Of a DNA stretch of 64,000 nucleotides, positions 32,101-42,940 are shown piece by piece. The notes beneath the pieces were generated by a model, which ran no database searches, had not been told where the DNA came from, and saw nothing but the letters and a program-made list of their open reading frames with translations. The position numbers were made by a program, and so were the translations under genes. Numbering within the stretch: position 1 is the stretch's first letter; every line of letters starts with the position of its first letter. The stretch is from Zelonia costaricensis (Eukaryota; Euglenozoa; Kinetoplastea; Trypanosomatida; Trypanosomatidae), in assembly GCA_030849075.1 (NCBI GenBank), contig JASAOO010003537.1, forward strand, positions 38,283 to 102,282, written 5' to 3'.

Positions 32101-33251
32101 AGTGTGTGATCAAGAGCACACACACACACAAACGCACAGCCGCAGACGCACGCAGACACACGCATGCACGCCGAGAGGAGGGGACAGACGAAGATGAAGA
32201 GGGAAAGGGTGGGGCTGTGAGCGCAGGAGAGGCAGTAGCAGAAAAAAAGAGACACACACCAGAAACAAACAAAAAAGAAGCGACGGTAACAGCCGAGGGA
32301 AAACCAAAAGCGCGCGCGTGCGGGGAATCGCGACAGGAGAAGCGACTGCGCACAACGAGGGCCGCTGCCTTCACTCGGTGAGCACCTCTCCTATGGCGTT
32401 GTTTGGTGCATGCTCTTTCCCTGCTTCCCTGGTTGGTTCACACAAGTGGCGGTGAGAGCGCGCAAGAGCTGGATGAAAGTCACCAGCTTCCCCTTTCCCC
32501 GTCCAACCTCGTAGTCCACCTCCCGTCCTCACCCCCTCCCTGTCTCGGCTGCTCGCAGCGCATCACCGCCCAGCTCCCCTCCCCTTCTGCTGCAGCACGC
32601 GCGTCGACGACGTCGTCCTCGCTGTCTCCGTGTGTGCTCGTCTCCTTAAGTACTGTGCCTCGTCGACCTCGTCCCCTCGCGTGGGTGAGAAAGGTAGGCG
32701 AGTGGAGTCTCCTCGTTCCGTGACAAGAGCGCACACACACAACGGACGCACAACGGACGCAAGGATGCGTCGGCTGGATCGGCGTCAAGAAGCAGACTCG
32801 ACGCGGAATGCGTTGCTGCGGCGAAAGGGGGCAAGAGGGCACCGAGTTGAGTCAAAACACGGGCCGAGGAAAACTAAAGGGAGCCGTGCGGCGCGTAGGC
32901 GCGAACGGCGAGGAGAGTGGGGCGAAGGAGATAGTGGAAGGAGGCACACAACGACAACAAAAAAGGGAGACGAGAAGGGAAGAGCCCTTCCGGAGGGGGG
33001 GGGGGGGCGCGGAGGAGCAAGGCAGGGGCAACACGCGTCCTTCGCAGCCCACGCACAGCACGACGCTGGGCCCGTGCTCCCACTCTCCATCCCCTTGCTC
33101 CCCTTCCGCCCCCCCCCCTTGTATCTGAGTTACCCCATGGTGGGGACGAGTCGGGAGTCCAACGGGGTGGGCACTGGTGGAGGTGGCAAAGGGGCACACG
33201 CTCGCGTCGCCAACGCGCCGCTACACCAGTGCCGGCGCGAACTCATGGCGC
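29179..33251. other. 4.1-kb intergenic region, Cdc20/Cdh1-like gene to HSP60
   Basis: CA tracts (29393-29425, 31881-31912), A and G homopolymers and purine-rich plus strand at both ends. The centre, about 30900-31450, is less biased and resembles UTR-borne or degenerate retroposon-like DNA, but no element could be identified by eye. Open frames there start with GTG or lack domains. No gene is called. Confidence 0.6.
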
Positions 33252-34946
33252 CTAGAAGCCCATGCCGCCCATGCCGCCCATGCCCCCCATACCGCCCATA
33301 CCGCCCATCGGCGCCGCCGGCTCCTCCTTCGGCAGCTCGACGATCGCGGCCTCGGCCGTCATCATGAGGCTCGCCACGGACGTAGCATCGCTGATGGCAA
33401 CACGCACCACACGCGTGGGGTCGATGATGCCGGCGTCGAACATGTTCACGTACTTGTCGTTCTGCGCATCGTAGCCGGTGCTCTCCTCCGCCGCCTCCAG
33501 CACCTTCTCCACAATCACCGCCCCCTCCTTGCCGGCGTTCGCCGCGATCTTCATCGCCGGCAGGCGGATCGCGTTGCGCACGATGGTGACACCCGTGCGC
33601 TGGTCGCGGGTGAGCGAGGCGTCGTTGGCGAGCGCCTCGAGCTCCTTGCTGGCGCGCAGCAGCGCCGTGCCGCCGCCGGCGACGATGCCCTCCTGCACGG
33701 CGGCGCGGGTGGAGCAGAGCGCGTCCTCGATGCGGTCCTTCTTCTCGTTCACTTCCACCTCCGAGCCGCCGCCGACCTTGATGACGGCCACACCGCCGCT
33801 GAGCTTCGCCAGGCGCTCCTTGAGCTTGTCGCGGTTGTAGTCACTCGTCTCGTTCTTGATGAGCTCGCGGAGCAGGTCGACGCGGTCCTTCACCGCCGCC
33901 GCATCGCCGCCGCCGTTCAGCATAACGGTGTCATCCTTGTTGACCGTGACCTTCTTGATGGAGCCCAGGATCGAGGGGTCGAAGTTCTCGGCGTCCAGCT
34001 CCAGCCCCGTGCCCTCGTCGCCGATCAGCTGCGCACCAGTAAAGATGGACATATCCTGCAGCATGGCAGCCTTGTTGTCGCCGAAGCCAGGGGCCTTGAC
34101 GCAGCACACCTTCAGCTTGCCCTGCAGCTTGTTGAAGATGAGCGTCGTCAGCGCCTCGCTCTCCACGTCGTCGGCGATGATCAGCAGCGGGCGGCCGCTG
34201 CGCACGACGTGGTTGAGCGCGGGGAGCAGGCTGTGGATGCTCTGGATCTTCTTGGCGCTGACGAGCACCAGGGCATCCTCGAGCTCGGCCTTCTGCGCCT
34301 TCGCATCGGTCACGAAGTACGGGCTCACGTAGCCGCGGTCCACGCTCATGCCCTCGACGATCTCCAGCTCGGTGGCCATCGTCTTGCCGTCCTGCGCCGT
34401 GATGACGCCATCGCGGCCGACCTTCTCCATCGCCTGGCCGATCATCTTGCCGATCTCCTCATCGCCGTTGGCCGAGATGGTGGCCACCTGCACAATGTCC
34501 TCCGAGCCCTTGATCGGGCGGCTCTGCTTGGCGACGCTCTTCAGGATGACATCCACGGCACGGTCCATGCCACGCTTCATGTCAATCGGGTTGGTGCCCT
34601 GGGCAATCGACTTGAGGCCCTCGCCGAAGATGCTGTCCACCAGCACCGCAGAGGTCGTCGTGCCGTCGCCGGCGAGGTCGTTCGTCTTGTTGCACACCTG
34701 GCGCACAAGCTGCGCACCCATGTTCTCAAAGGGGTCCTTGAACTCAATCGCCTTGGCGACCGTGACGCCGTCCTTTGTGATCTTCGGCGAGCCGTAGGCC
34801 TGCTCGATGATCACGTTGCGGCCCTTCGGGCCGAGGGTGGTCGCCACCGCCGCGACGGCGCGGGTCACGCCCTTCTGCATCGAGCGGCGCGCCCTGTCGC
34901 CGAAGCGGACATCCTTGCCGGCGAGGCACACGGCGGAGCGGAACAT
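33252..34946 (-). CDS. HSP60: mitochondrial chaperonin HSP60, GGM-tail copy
   Basis: The 564-residue group I chaperonin starts [16 protein letters not shown], an N-terminus suitable for mitochondrial import. It folds imported proteins in the mitochondrial matrix as a ring with Hsp10. Family signatures are intact: [24 protein letters not shown] (nucleotide and catalytic Asp), [32 protein letters not shown], the RIEDAL element with the second catalytic Asp, and [16 protein letters not shown]. The C-terminus is the classic flexible tail of five GGM units ending GGMGF. It lies downstream of a second HSP60 gene in the same transcription unit. A constant 4376-bp offset aligns the two cores, with blocks of near-identical DNA. 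Confidence 0.97.
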   Translation of the reverse strand: MFRSAVCLAGKDVRFGDRARRSMQKGVTRAVAAVATTLGPKGRNVIIEQAYGSPKITKDGVTVAKAIEFKDPFENMGAQLVRQVCNKTNDLAGDGTTTSAVLVDSIFGEGLKSIAQGTNPIDMKRGMDRAVDVILKSVAKQSRPIKGSEDIVQVATISANGDEEIGKMIGQAMEKVGRDGVITAQDGKTMATELEIVEGMSVDRGYVSPYFVTDAKAQKAELEDALVLVSAKKIQSIHSLLPALNHVVRSGRPLLIIADDVESEALTTLIFNKLQGKLKVCCVKAPGFGDNKAAMLQDMSIFTGAQLIGDEGTGLELDAENFDPSILGSIKKVTVNKDDTVMLNGGGDAAAVKDRVDLLRELIKNETSDYNRDKLKERLAKLSGGVAVIKVGGGSEVEVNEKKDRIEDALCSTRAAVQEGIVAGGGTALLRASKELEALANDASLTRDQRTGVTIVRNAIRLPAMKIAANAGKEGAVIVEKVLEAAEESTGYDAQNDKYVNMFDAGIIDPTRVVRVAISDATSVASLMMTAEAAIVELPKEEPAAPMGGMGGMGGMGGMGGMGF

Positions 34947-37621
34947 GATTCACAAGTGGTGGGGGTGAAAGGGGCTGAGGTGACGAGCGAAGAAGAGGGG
35001 AAGGGGGGGGGGCAGACCTGCGTAGGGGGGATGCTGGCGAGACGGCTATCGAAGAGAGACGGAACGCACGGGCACACGAAGGTGGGGGAGAAGAAGCAAA
35101 AAAAAAAAGGGCAGAGAAGTGAAGAAGGTGAAGTCTGTAAAGAGGGAAGATAAAGAGAGTAGGGTCAAGCGTAAACGTGGCAAGCTCAAGGTTGCGTTTG
35201 TCTGCTGGGGCTTCGGTCTGTCAATCACGTTCCTCTTCGCGTTGAGATGAGACACAACTGCGAAGGTGGAGAAGGGTGTGAGATAGAGAGAGAGAGTGGG
35301 TGGGTCGTGGACAAGGCGCTTACGGAGAGAGAACAAGGCCTGCGTTTAAAGGGACGAGGGGGTGGGGACAGTCGCGCTCTGTGCGAAAATACAGAAAGCG
35401 GGTCTGCTTGCGTGCTTGTTACTTCTAAAGCGGGGGAGGGCAGGAGAAGGGGGGTTTTAGTAGCGTTTGTGAGGTGGGTGAAGGGCGTTGACGAGCTGCA
35501 CGGCGGAGGACAGTGCGCGTGGACAAGAGGATTGTGTGGGGGTTGGAGAGGGGAGAGAGGGAAGGCGGCGTCGGTGTTGCGAGGCAGCCGCGGCAGCGCG
35601 CAGATTCGAACAGCGCGAGAAAAAAAGAGGAGACCGTTAGAGTGTGGAGGGGGGTGGGGGTGACGACAGCATGAGCGAGAGCGGCGAACGCGAGGGCACG
35701 GCCGAGAGACTCGGACGCATTCTTTTTCTTTCCTGCATCGTGTGTGTGTGTGTGTGCCTGGGCGAGGCGCGCTAACGCCGCTAAAGCGCGACGCAGTCAG
35801 CACAGCTGCACCCGCTGCGCGTGGCCCTTTCCTCCCTTGTTCACCCACGGAGAGGGAGGGGTGAAAACTGCCGGAAAAGTGCTCACGTGTGGCGCACGGC
35901 AGCCAAACAGAGGACTCGTACTGGAGTTGTGCGTGTTTGGGGGGGGGGAGGGTGGGGAGGAGCAATTCAGTGGTTCCTTGTTGCTGTTGGGGTTACTCTG
36001 CGAGTAGGCTCTGTGGCATAATCTGAAAGGAGGACGGGTAAACCAAAAAAGAGTCGAGCGTCCGTGACCACGGCGGCGCCTGCGGCCACGATGCAGCGCT
36101 GAAGCGCTCGTGCACTGTCGCCATACCAGACACACAGTCCAACCGAGGGAAAGGAAGCAATAGCGCCGGCGAGGTGGTAGTTGTGTGTCTGCCTGTGCCT
36201 GTGCCTGTGTGCGTGTCTGTGGTGCACGCTCGGCGTCCTTGATGCATAGAAGGTGGCGTCCACGGGCACCCACAACTCCTTCCTCCGACCTCCCGGCCCC
36301 CCCCCTCCACCCCCTCCCGTCACTGAGCGAGGTGGAGGAGTCAACGTGTCTCTTCGCCACCGACCCCATCTCCCCTCCCCCGACCGCGCGCCCGCCTGCC
36401 ACGCCTGCTTTGACTCTGGAGACACGCTCCTTGGGTGTGCATCCGCACGCAATGCGGGGCGCGCTGGGGAGAGGAGGAGGCAGGCTGAGAAGGGCTACCG
36501 CCGCAGCAGCGGAGGGAGCAGTGACGAGCAGGAGTGTGTGCGTCGCAGCGCGGGCCACAACAGCGCCAATCTCGCCTCTCACGGTCTCACCCGATAGCTG
36601 TCGCGTCTCTCGTGTGCCCCGCAGACGACGCCGCTCAGGGCCTCTCTTGAGAGCGGACGTGGAGCGGAAGGACTCCACCTGGGTGATCTCGTGAATAAGG
36701 ACATGAGGGGGAAGGGTGTGGAGGAGGGGGGGGGGCTGCGGAAAGACCGCACAACAAGAGTTGCACAAGACAAGCAGGTCCAAGCAAAAACGGAGGCGGA
36801 AAACGTGACTCCTTCGTTTCACTGTTGGCTTCCCGCCCCCACCGCCGTCAACGCACGCGTCGTCGCACCGCCCTCTGCGCACCAAGAAACGAGAAAGAGG
36901 GAGAGTGTGGTTAGGCAACGCACACACCACTGCACAAGGAGGGAGACACAAGGGAGGGGGGAGGGGCGAACCCACCAAGCAAGAGATGGCGGCCTCGCTC
37001 CGTCTTCTCCGTCTCCCTCCCTCCCTCGGACTGGCCGTCACTTGGCCCACAACACACGGCACACGGCACACGGATAGGCGGCACGCGAGCGGCCCACCGC
37101 GTGGTGCAATACAGAGCAGTTTGCGGCAAGGAGAGACAGCTGCTGGGGGAATTGCCGCCGCCAGCGTGCACCACAGCTCTCCCAGCTGTGAAGTAGCGTA
37201 CGAGTACCGCGCCGCGCACACTCCAGCCCTGCTCATTCACCGACACCCTACCGATGCTCATTGCTTGGGTGTACCTCATCGCTTTCGCCTCGTGCGCTGC
37301 GGTGGATCTCTCGCGCCCCCTCCGCGCCAAGGACAGATACAAGGGGTCGGCAAGCACAAAGTCGTCCCAGCAGGCGCGAGTAAAGTGAGGAGGAAGCACG
37401 AGCAACGGCGGGTGACGTGAATGGAAAGAAGCACACGATAGCGCGAGTGGTAGCTGCCATGTCGCCTCCGTGTACGTGTGCCCTGGTGCGTGGGTGCGCC
37501 TTGTTGAGTCCACCAATGGGAAGACCACGATGGTGGATTGAGAGTTAGAGATGCGCTACACCGTGCACTGCCCCCCGGATGAGGAGCACACCGCGGCACC
37601 GTGCGGTGCGCAGCCTTGGGC
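34947..37621. other. intergenic region between the two HSP60 genes
   Basis: About 2.7 kb holding the leader of the GGM-tail copy (purine-rich plus strand at 34981-35012, AG candidate at 34976-34975) and the 3' UTR of the acidic-tail copy. The region 36000-37200 has mixed composition with C and G runs. Open frames of up to 479 codons on the minus strand cross this mixture and show no domain. No gene is called. Confidence 0.6.
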
Positions 37622-39322
37622 CTAGTAGCTGCCAAAGAGCTCGTCGTCCTCCTCCTCGGCCGCCGCCGGCTGCTTCTTACTGTCCCTGTCCTTCTTCGAC
37701 TCCTTTGGCGCCTCCACCACGGCGGCCTCGGCCGTCATCATGAGGCTCGCCACGGACGCCGCGTCACTCACGGCAACGTGCACCACACGCGTGGGGTCGA
37801 TGATGCCGGCGTCGAACATGTTCACGTACTTGTCGTTCTGCGCATCGTAGCCGGTGCTCTCCTCCGCCGCCTCCAGCACCTTCTCCACAATCACCGCCCC
37901 CTCCTTGCCGGCGTTCGCCGCGATCTTCATCGCCGGCAGACGGATCGCGTTGCGCACGATGGTGACACCCGTGCGCTGGTCGCGCGAGAGGTGCTCGCTG
38001 TTGAGCAGCTTGTCCAGAGTTACGCTGGCTCGCAGCAGCGCCGTGCCGCCGCCGGCGACGACACCCTCCTGCACGGCGGCGCGGGTTGCACACACGGCGT
38101 CGACGACGCGGTCCTTCTTCTCACTCACCTCCGTCTCGCTCGCGCCGCCGACCTTGATGACGGCCACACCGCCGCTGAGCTTCGCCAGGCGCTCCTGCAG
38201 CTTCTCACGGTTGTACTCCACCGACTCCTCGGCAACGCGGTCGCGGAGCAGCTGCTGGCGCTCCTGCACCGCCGCCGCATCGCCGCCGCCGCTGAGCAGC
38301 ACCGTCTCGTCCTTGTTGACCGTGACCTTCTTTGCCGAGCCCAGGATCGAGGGGTCGAAGTTCTCAGCGTCCAGCTCCAGTCCCGTGTGCTCGTCGCCGA
38401 CGACCTTCGCGCCGGTGAAGACGGCAATGTCCTCCAGCATGCCCTCCTTCGTGTCGCCGAAACCAGGGGCCTTGACGCAGCACACCTTCAGCTTGCCCTG
38501 CAGCTTGTTGAAGATGAGCGTCGTCAGCGCCTCGCTCTCCACGTCGTCGGCGATGATCAGCAGCGGGCGGCCGTGCTGCGCAACGTGGTTGAGCGTGGGC
38601 AGCAGGGGCTGAATCGTGCTGATCTTCTTCTTGGACACAAGCACCAAGAAGTCCTCGAGCTCGGCCTTCTGCGCCTTCGCATCGGTCACGAAGTACGGGC
38701 TCACGTAGCCACGCTCGATCTTCATGCCGTCGACGATCTCCAGCTCATTTTGAAGGGTGTTGCCGTCCTTCGTCGTGATGACCCCATCGCGGCCGACCTT
38801 CTCCATCGCCTGGCCGATCATCTTGCCGATCTCCTCATCGCCGTTGGCCGAGATGGTGGCGATGCGGATGATGTCCTCGACACCCTTGATCGGGCGGCTC
38901 TGCTTCAGCAGGCTCATCTGCACGTAGTCGACCGCGACGTCCATGCCACGCTTCATCTCGATCGGGTTGGTGCCCTTCGAGATGCAGTTGAGGCCCTCGC
39001 CGAAGATGCTGTCCACCAGCACCGCAGAGGTCGTCGTGCCGTCGCCGGCGAGGTCGTTCGTTTGATTGCACACCTGCTTCACGAGCTGCGCACCCATGTT
39101 CTCAAAGCGGTCCTCGAAGTCGATGGCGCGCGCGACCGTGACGCCGTCCTTTGTGATCTTCGGCGAGCCGTAGGCCTGCTCGATGATCACGTTGCGGCCC
39201 TTCGGGCCGAGGGTGGTCGCCACCGCCGCGACGGCGCGGGTCACGCCGTGCTGCATCGACCGGCGCGCCTCCTCACCAAAGCGGACCTCCTTGCCCGCCA
39301 ACCGAATCGCCGAGCGGAACAT
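37622..39322 (-). CDS. HSP60: HSP60 paralogue with acidic, non-GGM tail
   Basis: The 566-residue group I chaperonin starts [16 protein letters not shown] at 39322; 51 upstream in-frame codons are pyrimidine-rich leader. The ATP-binding block [13 protein letters not shown], the RVVDAV element with the second catalytic Asp, and [16 protein letters not shown] are all present, so the ATPase core looks intact. It differs from the neighbouring copy at many sites (for example [13 protein letters not shown] versus [13 protein letters not shown]). Its last 30 residues are charged ([13 protein letters not shown], then [14 protein letters not shown]) in place of the GGM tail that normally lies in the folding cavity. 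It is first of the pair in transcription order. It probably arose by tandem duplication and specialised; loss of the GGM tail suggests altered substrate handling (inference). Confidence 0.95.
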   Translation of the reverse strand: MFRSAIRLAGKEVRFGEEARRSMQHGVTRAVAAVATTLGPKGRNVIIEQAYGSPKITKDGVTVARAIDFEDRFENMGAQLVKQVCNQTNDLAGDGTTTSAVLVDSIFGEGLNCISKGTNPIEMKRGMDVAVDYVQMSLLKQSRPIKGVEDIIRIATISANGDEEIGKMIGQAMEKVGRDGVITTKDGNTLQNELEIVDGMKIERGYVSPYFVTDAKAQKAELEDFLVLVSKKKISTIQPLLPTLNHVAQHGRPLLIIADDVESEALTTLIFNKLQGKLKVCCVKAPGFGDTKEGMLEDIAVFTGAKVVGDEHTGLELDAENFDPSILGSAKKVTVNKDETVLLSGGGDAAAVQERQQLLRDRVAEESVEYNREKLQERLAKLSGGVAVIKVGGASETEVSEKKDRVVDAVCATRAAVQEGVVAGGGTALLRASVTLDKLLNSEHLSRDQRTGVTIVRNAIRLPAMKIAANAGKEGAVIVEKVLEAAEESTGYDAQNDKYVNMFDAGIIDPTRVVHVAVSDAASVASLMMTAEAAVVEAPKESKKDRDSKKQPAAAEEEDDELFGSY

Positions 39323-40576
39323 GATGAAGAAGGGTGGAGAGAAAGCGACAGGAAAAGAAACAGCACGCGGGGGTGGGAGGTGTTCTGTGGGTGTTGCAGA
39401 GTTGTGAGGAAGCAGGGGCAAGGGAAGGGCCCCTTCAACGTTCGCTGTGGGCTGCTTAGTTAGTAGAGCACACAATGGAGACCTCGAGGCGCGGCACGGC
39501 GAGCGAGTTCCGAAGAAAGGCCAAAAGAGCGAGTCAGAGAGGGAGAGGAGGAGGAGGAGGGGGTGTTTGAACGGTGTGAAAGGGGGTGGGGGTGGGGTGG
39601 AGCTAGGCAGGTCTTACGTCAGATCCTACGCGAGCACACGTCGATGCGGTTCCGTTGGTGTTGTTGCGGGTTGTTGTGTTGTTGTTGTTATGTCAGTCGC
39701 ATCGGTGATGGCGGGTAGGAGGGCGGTGGGCGTGCGTCCGGTAAGGAAGAGAGAGGTGGCAGGCGACGATGGGCGAGAGTACGGTGGAAGCGAGTTTCAC
39801 GAAACATGCAGCTTGTGCACATGAGGGACGACGAGGCGACCGCTGCCACATCGCTGCGCCATGGCACCCCTCCCCTCCTCTTCCGGTTGCGTGCGTAGCT
39901 GCCGCGCTGCATCAGCTGCGAGGCGTGCGCGAGAGCAAACAAAGAAGGAGTTGACCAGGCGGGCTGTACGGGCAGTACCCCCGTCGCGCAGTGAGTGGCA
40001 CCGCCCCCCCCACTCGCGCCGTGTGCTTCCAGGTGCTGGCTTTCACACATAGGCACACGTTCACACGCTATAGAAACGCGAAAAGAAAAACGGGAAGAGG
40101 CGGCAAGGTTATTGGTTTGTTTGCTTGTTTCTTCCTTTTGAGGCGTGCAGGAAGCAGTGCTCGCCAGAACACGAGCCGCAGACTCTCGTGCGGCCCACCT
40201 TCCCCCCCCCCTCCCCGGTCCCCTTGCCTCCTCCGCGGTTGGCGCTCAGCGCTCCAGGGGGGTCGATGGGACACACGTGTGGAAATCGAACATGGGGCGC
40301 GCAGCGAGTATGTTCGAACTCCCGCCACGCAAACTCGCACGCCAGAGAACCAGCAGTACACAACGCGTCACTCGTCTCTGATGCGCGCACGGCGCCGTAC
40401 GGCTGAACCGTTACATGGCCCAGTTCTACTGTACATGGTGTCAGGCTTCGCACCGGGATTGTGGCGTACACTCGTTGCGTGCGCCAGACAGGGAGGAGCA
40501 GCAGGAGAAAATAGAACCACCGCCAGCGCCACATGGGACTGGAGATCGAGGCCGCACGCACGTGGCGAGGGGGAGC
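39323..40576. other. intergenic region upstream of acidic-tail HSP60
   Basis: About 1.25 kb. The part next to HSP60 is purine-rich on the plus strand (leader pyrimidine tract on the transcript). The part next to the coiled-coil gene, 40109-40534, contains a 141-codon minus frame beginning MWRWRWFYFLLLLLPVW that looks like a signal peptide. It starts only about 40 bases after the upstream stop codon, so it is not called as a gene. Confidence 0.55.
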
Positions 40577-41911
40577 TTACAGTGCCTTGGCTTTGCCGTC
40601 GTAGTGGTCGATAACTGCCTGTCGGTCGCCCTCTGGCAGAAGCGCGTAGCCGTGCAGTAAGACGGTCAGGGGCACCAGCACAAAGCCCGTCGGCTCGGGC
40701 CGCTCCTTCTCCACCGGCTCCAGCGATGGTCCCTTGACAACGCTGAAGCCGGGCTGGCACACGTGCTGGATGAAGAGGCGGCACTGCGCAACAAGGAAGT
40801 TCTGCCGGTCCCGCTCCTGGCGGTAGCGCGCCAGCTCGGCCGACGCCGCCTGCAGCTCCGTCTGTGTCCCTGTCAGCCGCTCCTCTAGCGACCGCAGCTG
40901 CTCGGCAGTAAGCCGACGCAGTGTCTCGAGCTGGGCACGCAGCTGGTCGACCTCCTCATCGTTGGCAGCACCAGCGGCGTCCACGACGGGCTGGTTCGCT
41001 GCTGCGGCCCGCGCCGCCTCCAGCTCCTTCAGCAAAGCCGCGCGCTCCTCAGCCCAGGCAGCCCTTTCACTGCTGTGTGCCCGCGCCGTCGCCAGTGCCA
41101 CCGCCACCTGCGCGTCAATCTCGCGATGCAGCTTCGCGACAACCCCCGTGAGACACTCGCTGAGGAGCCGCTCGCGACTGAGAAGGTGCGCCTGCACGTG
41201 GCGCAAGCGGGCCTCGGACTCGCCCAGCTGAATCGCGAACGCTGCCTTGTGCTGCTGTTGCTCCTGCTTCTGCCGGCGGTTCGCCGCTGCCATTGCCTTG
41301 ATGTCGGCGCTGCCTTTCTCTAGCTGCCGGCGTAGCTGCTGTAGCTGCACCGCCTCGTGTGCGCCGCCCCCGCCGCCGGTGCTGCTGCCCGTCACGTTGC
41401 TGCGGCGCCGCACCACCGTCGCCTCCACCGTCACCTCCTCGCCCGTCTGCACCCCTTCGACGCCGAGGGAGGGGCCGCCCACGTCGCGCGCGGCATCCCC
41501 GATGGCCTGCGCGGTGATGCCCCGCACGATGCCGCGGCGGTCCGTCGCGTAGGCCGGTCGCGCGGCGCCGTAGACTGGCGACGACGTGTCAGGGAGCTCG
41601 TAGCCGCCGGTGGCGGAGGCGGTGGTGGTGTCTGGCGCGCTGAAGCGGGCCGCTGATCGCTGGGCAGAGCTGCGCTTGCCTGTGCTGAGCCGCGGTGACG
41701 CCGCAGGCAGTGCCACGCTCGTGGAGGTCGAGGACGACGTCGGCGGCGCAGAGGCGACGTTGTGGTTGACGAACTGGCGTCCGGTGCGGGATATCTTGGT
41801 CGCTGGCATGACCGGCGGGGCGGCGCTGCTCGCCAAGGGCGCGGCTGCGCGCTGCACTGGCAGAACCCCGTTGTTACTGCCCTCCGACCAGCGCGGCAGC
41901 AGCGGGTACAT
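40577..41911 (-). CDS. coiled-coil protein of unknown function
   Basis: The 444-residue protein is called from the ATG at 41911 (MYPLLPRWSEGSNNG). A further 98 in-frame codons exist, but they are Pro-rich translation of C/T-tract leader. Residues about 1-175 are low-complexity Ala/Ser/Thr/Pro. Residues about 180-370 form a long heptad-rich coiled coil (VQLQQLRRQLEKG, ARLRHVQAHLLSRERLL, EVDQLRAQLETLRRLTAEQLRSL split over several helices). The last 75 residues form a compact, non-coil domain (FLVAQCRLFIQHVCQPGF, then GFVLVPLTVLLHGYALLPEG) that may be the conserved part. It is not assigned to a known family; a cytoskeletal or basal-body role would be typical of such architecture but is not shown. 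Confidence 0.75.
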   Translation of the reverse strand: MYPLLPRWSEGSNNGVLPVQRAAAPLASSAAPPVMPATKISRTGRQFVNHNVASAPPTSSSTSTSVALPAASPRLSTGKRSSAQRSAARFSAPDTTTASATGGYELPDTSSPVYGAARPAYATDRRGIVRGITAQAIGDAARDVGGPSLGVEGVQTGEEVTVEATVVRRRSNVTGSSTGGGGGAHEAVQLQQLRRQLEKGSADIKAMAAANRRQKQEQQQHKAAFAIQLGESEARLRHVQAHLLSRERLLSECLTGVVAKLHREIDAQVAVALATARAHSSERAAWAEERAALLKELEAARAAAANQPVVDAAGAANDEEVDQLRAQLETLRRLTAEQLRSLEERLTGTQTELQAASAELARYRQERDRQNFLVAQCRLFIQHVCQPGFSVVKGPSLEPVEKERPEPTGFVLVPLTVLLHGYALLPEGDRQAVIDHYDGKAKAL

Positions 41912-42940
41912 GCCGGAAGAGGCAAATGGCGGGGACGGCGTACGGGGGCGAGAGGGGAGAGAGGGGGGCGGAACGGGGCTGCGGAGGGCGAGGCTGGCGT
42001 GTGTGAGGCGCTCTTCGCCGTCCTTGTGGTCGCGCGCACGGAGAGGGGAGGGAAGGGAAGGGGGGGGGGGTCGAGGCGGAAAGGGCGCGACGGCAGGCAG
42101 GGGCGGAGGGCAATCGGATGGGCACCGGAATACGGGAAGGGAAAAGTGCGTTAGAAGGAGAGACGGGAGGGGGACAAAAGCAGCGGCGCCTTCGCTGTGC
42201 CTCACCGGGCTCAGCGCACAGTGACGTCCAGTAGACGTTGCTAGGCGTCACGGTCGACCGTACACGTAGGGTGTTGTTCCAGTCTGCGAAACTGTGTCGG
42301 CACATTCTTGTGGTCTTCGTTCTTTGTTTGCTAATGTCCTTCTCAGCGCTAAGCAGTTCAATCTCGCCTCGTGCGAGGACACGGTCATTATGTTACTCGT
42401 CACAAGGGTAGAAAGGGAAGAAGCGGACCTCGTCAGCGCTGCTGCTCACTTCCACGCCCCATCCACTCCCACCCCCTCCCCCTCACTCGCTGCCCTCAAA
42501 AAGGACATCAAGGCACGCAGACGCACACAAACGCACACCTAGACGACACAGACGTGCTCCCTCTATTCGTCTCTGTTTCTCCCCCCCCCCCTCCCTCCCT
42601 CATGGCGCTCGTTACTACGTGCAGCGAAGAAAGCGACGATGACGCCCATCGCCGAGAAAGGGGGGAGGGAGAACGAGAAAGGAGGGGGGCGTTGGGCAGG
42701 CGAGGCGGTGGCGTGAGCCGACCTGTGATCTTCACTGCCTCCCTCACACCTATCTCCTCCCACTTACTCTCGACCTTCTTCTTTGCCGTTTTCCAATGGC
42801 GCAAAGGGGAGACGCCGTGAGGTGGCGGTTATCGAGAGGCGGGGTGCTCTCACTCCTGCAACGAGAATCCCCTCTCTTTTTTTTTTTGGAGGAGGGCTAA
42901 AACGTGCGCAGGCGTGCGCTACGGGGACGGCACGCCTGCG
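41912..42940. other. intergenic region, coiled-coil to karyopherin gene
   Basis: About 1.0 kb. It contains a G run at 42061-42070, a C/T run near 42581-42600 and a poly-T at 42876-42886. It holds the coiled-coil gene leader and the karyopherin 3' UTR. No gene is seen. Confidence 0.7.

Noticed and set aside
33177..35153. Plus-strand frames of 658 and 620 codons opposite the HSP60 genes (33177-35153 and 37601-39463)
   Set aside because: They are antisense shadows of two strongly identified chaperonin genes; their His/Arg/Leu-rich translations have no family match.
35797..37236. Minus-strand frame of 479 codons between the HSP60 genes
   Set aside because: It crosses homopolymers and low-complexity DNA, has no domain, and lies where UTRs of both HSP60 genes are expected.
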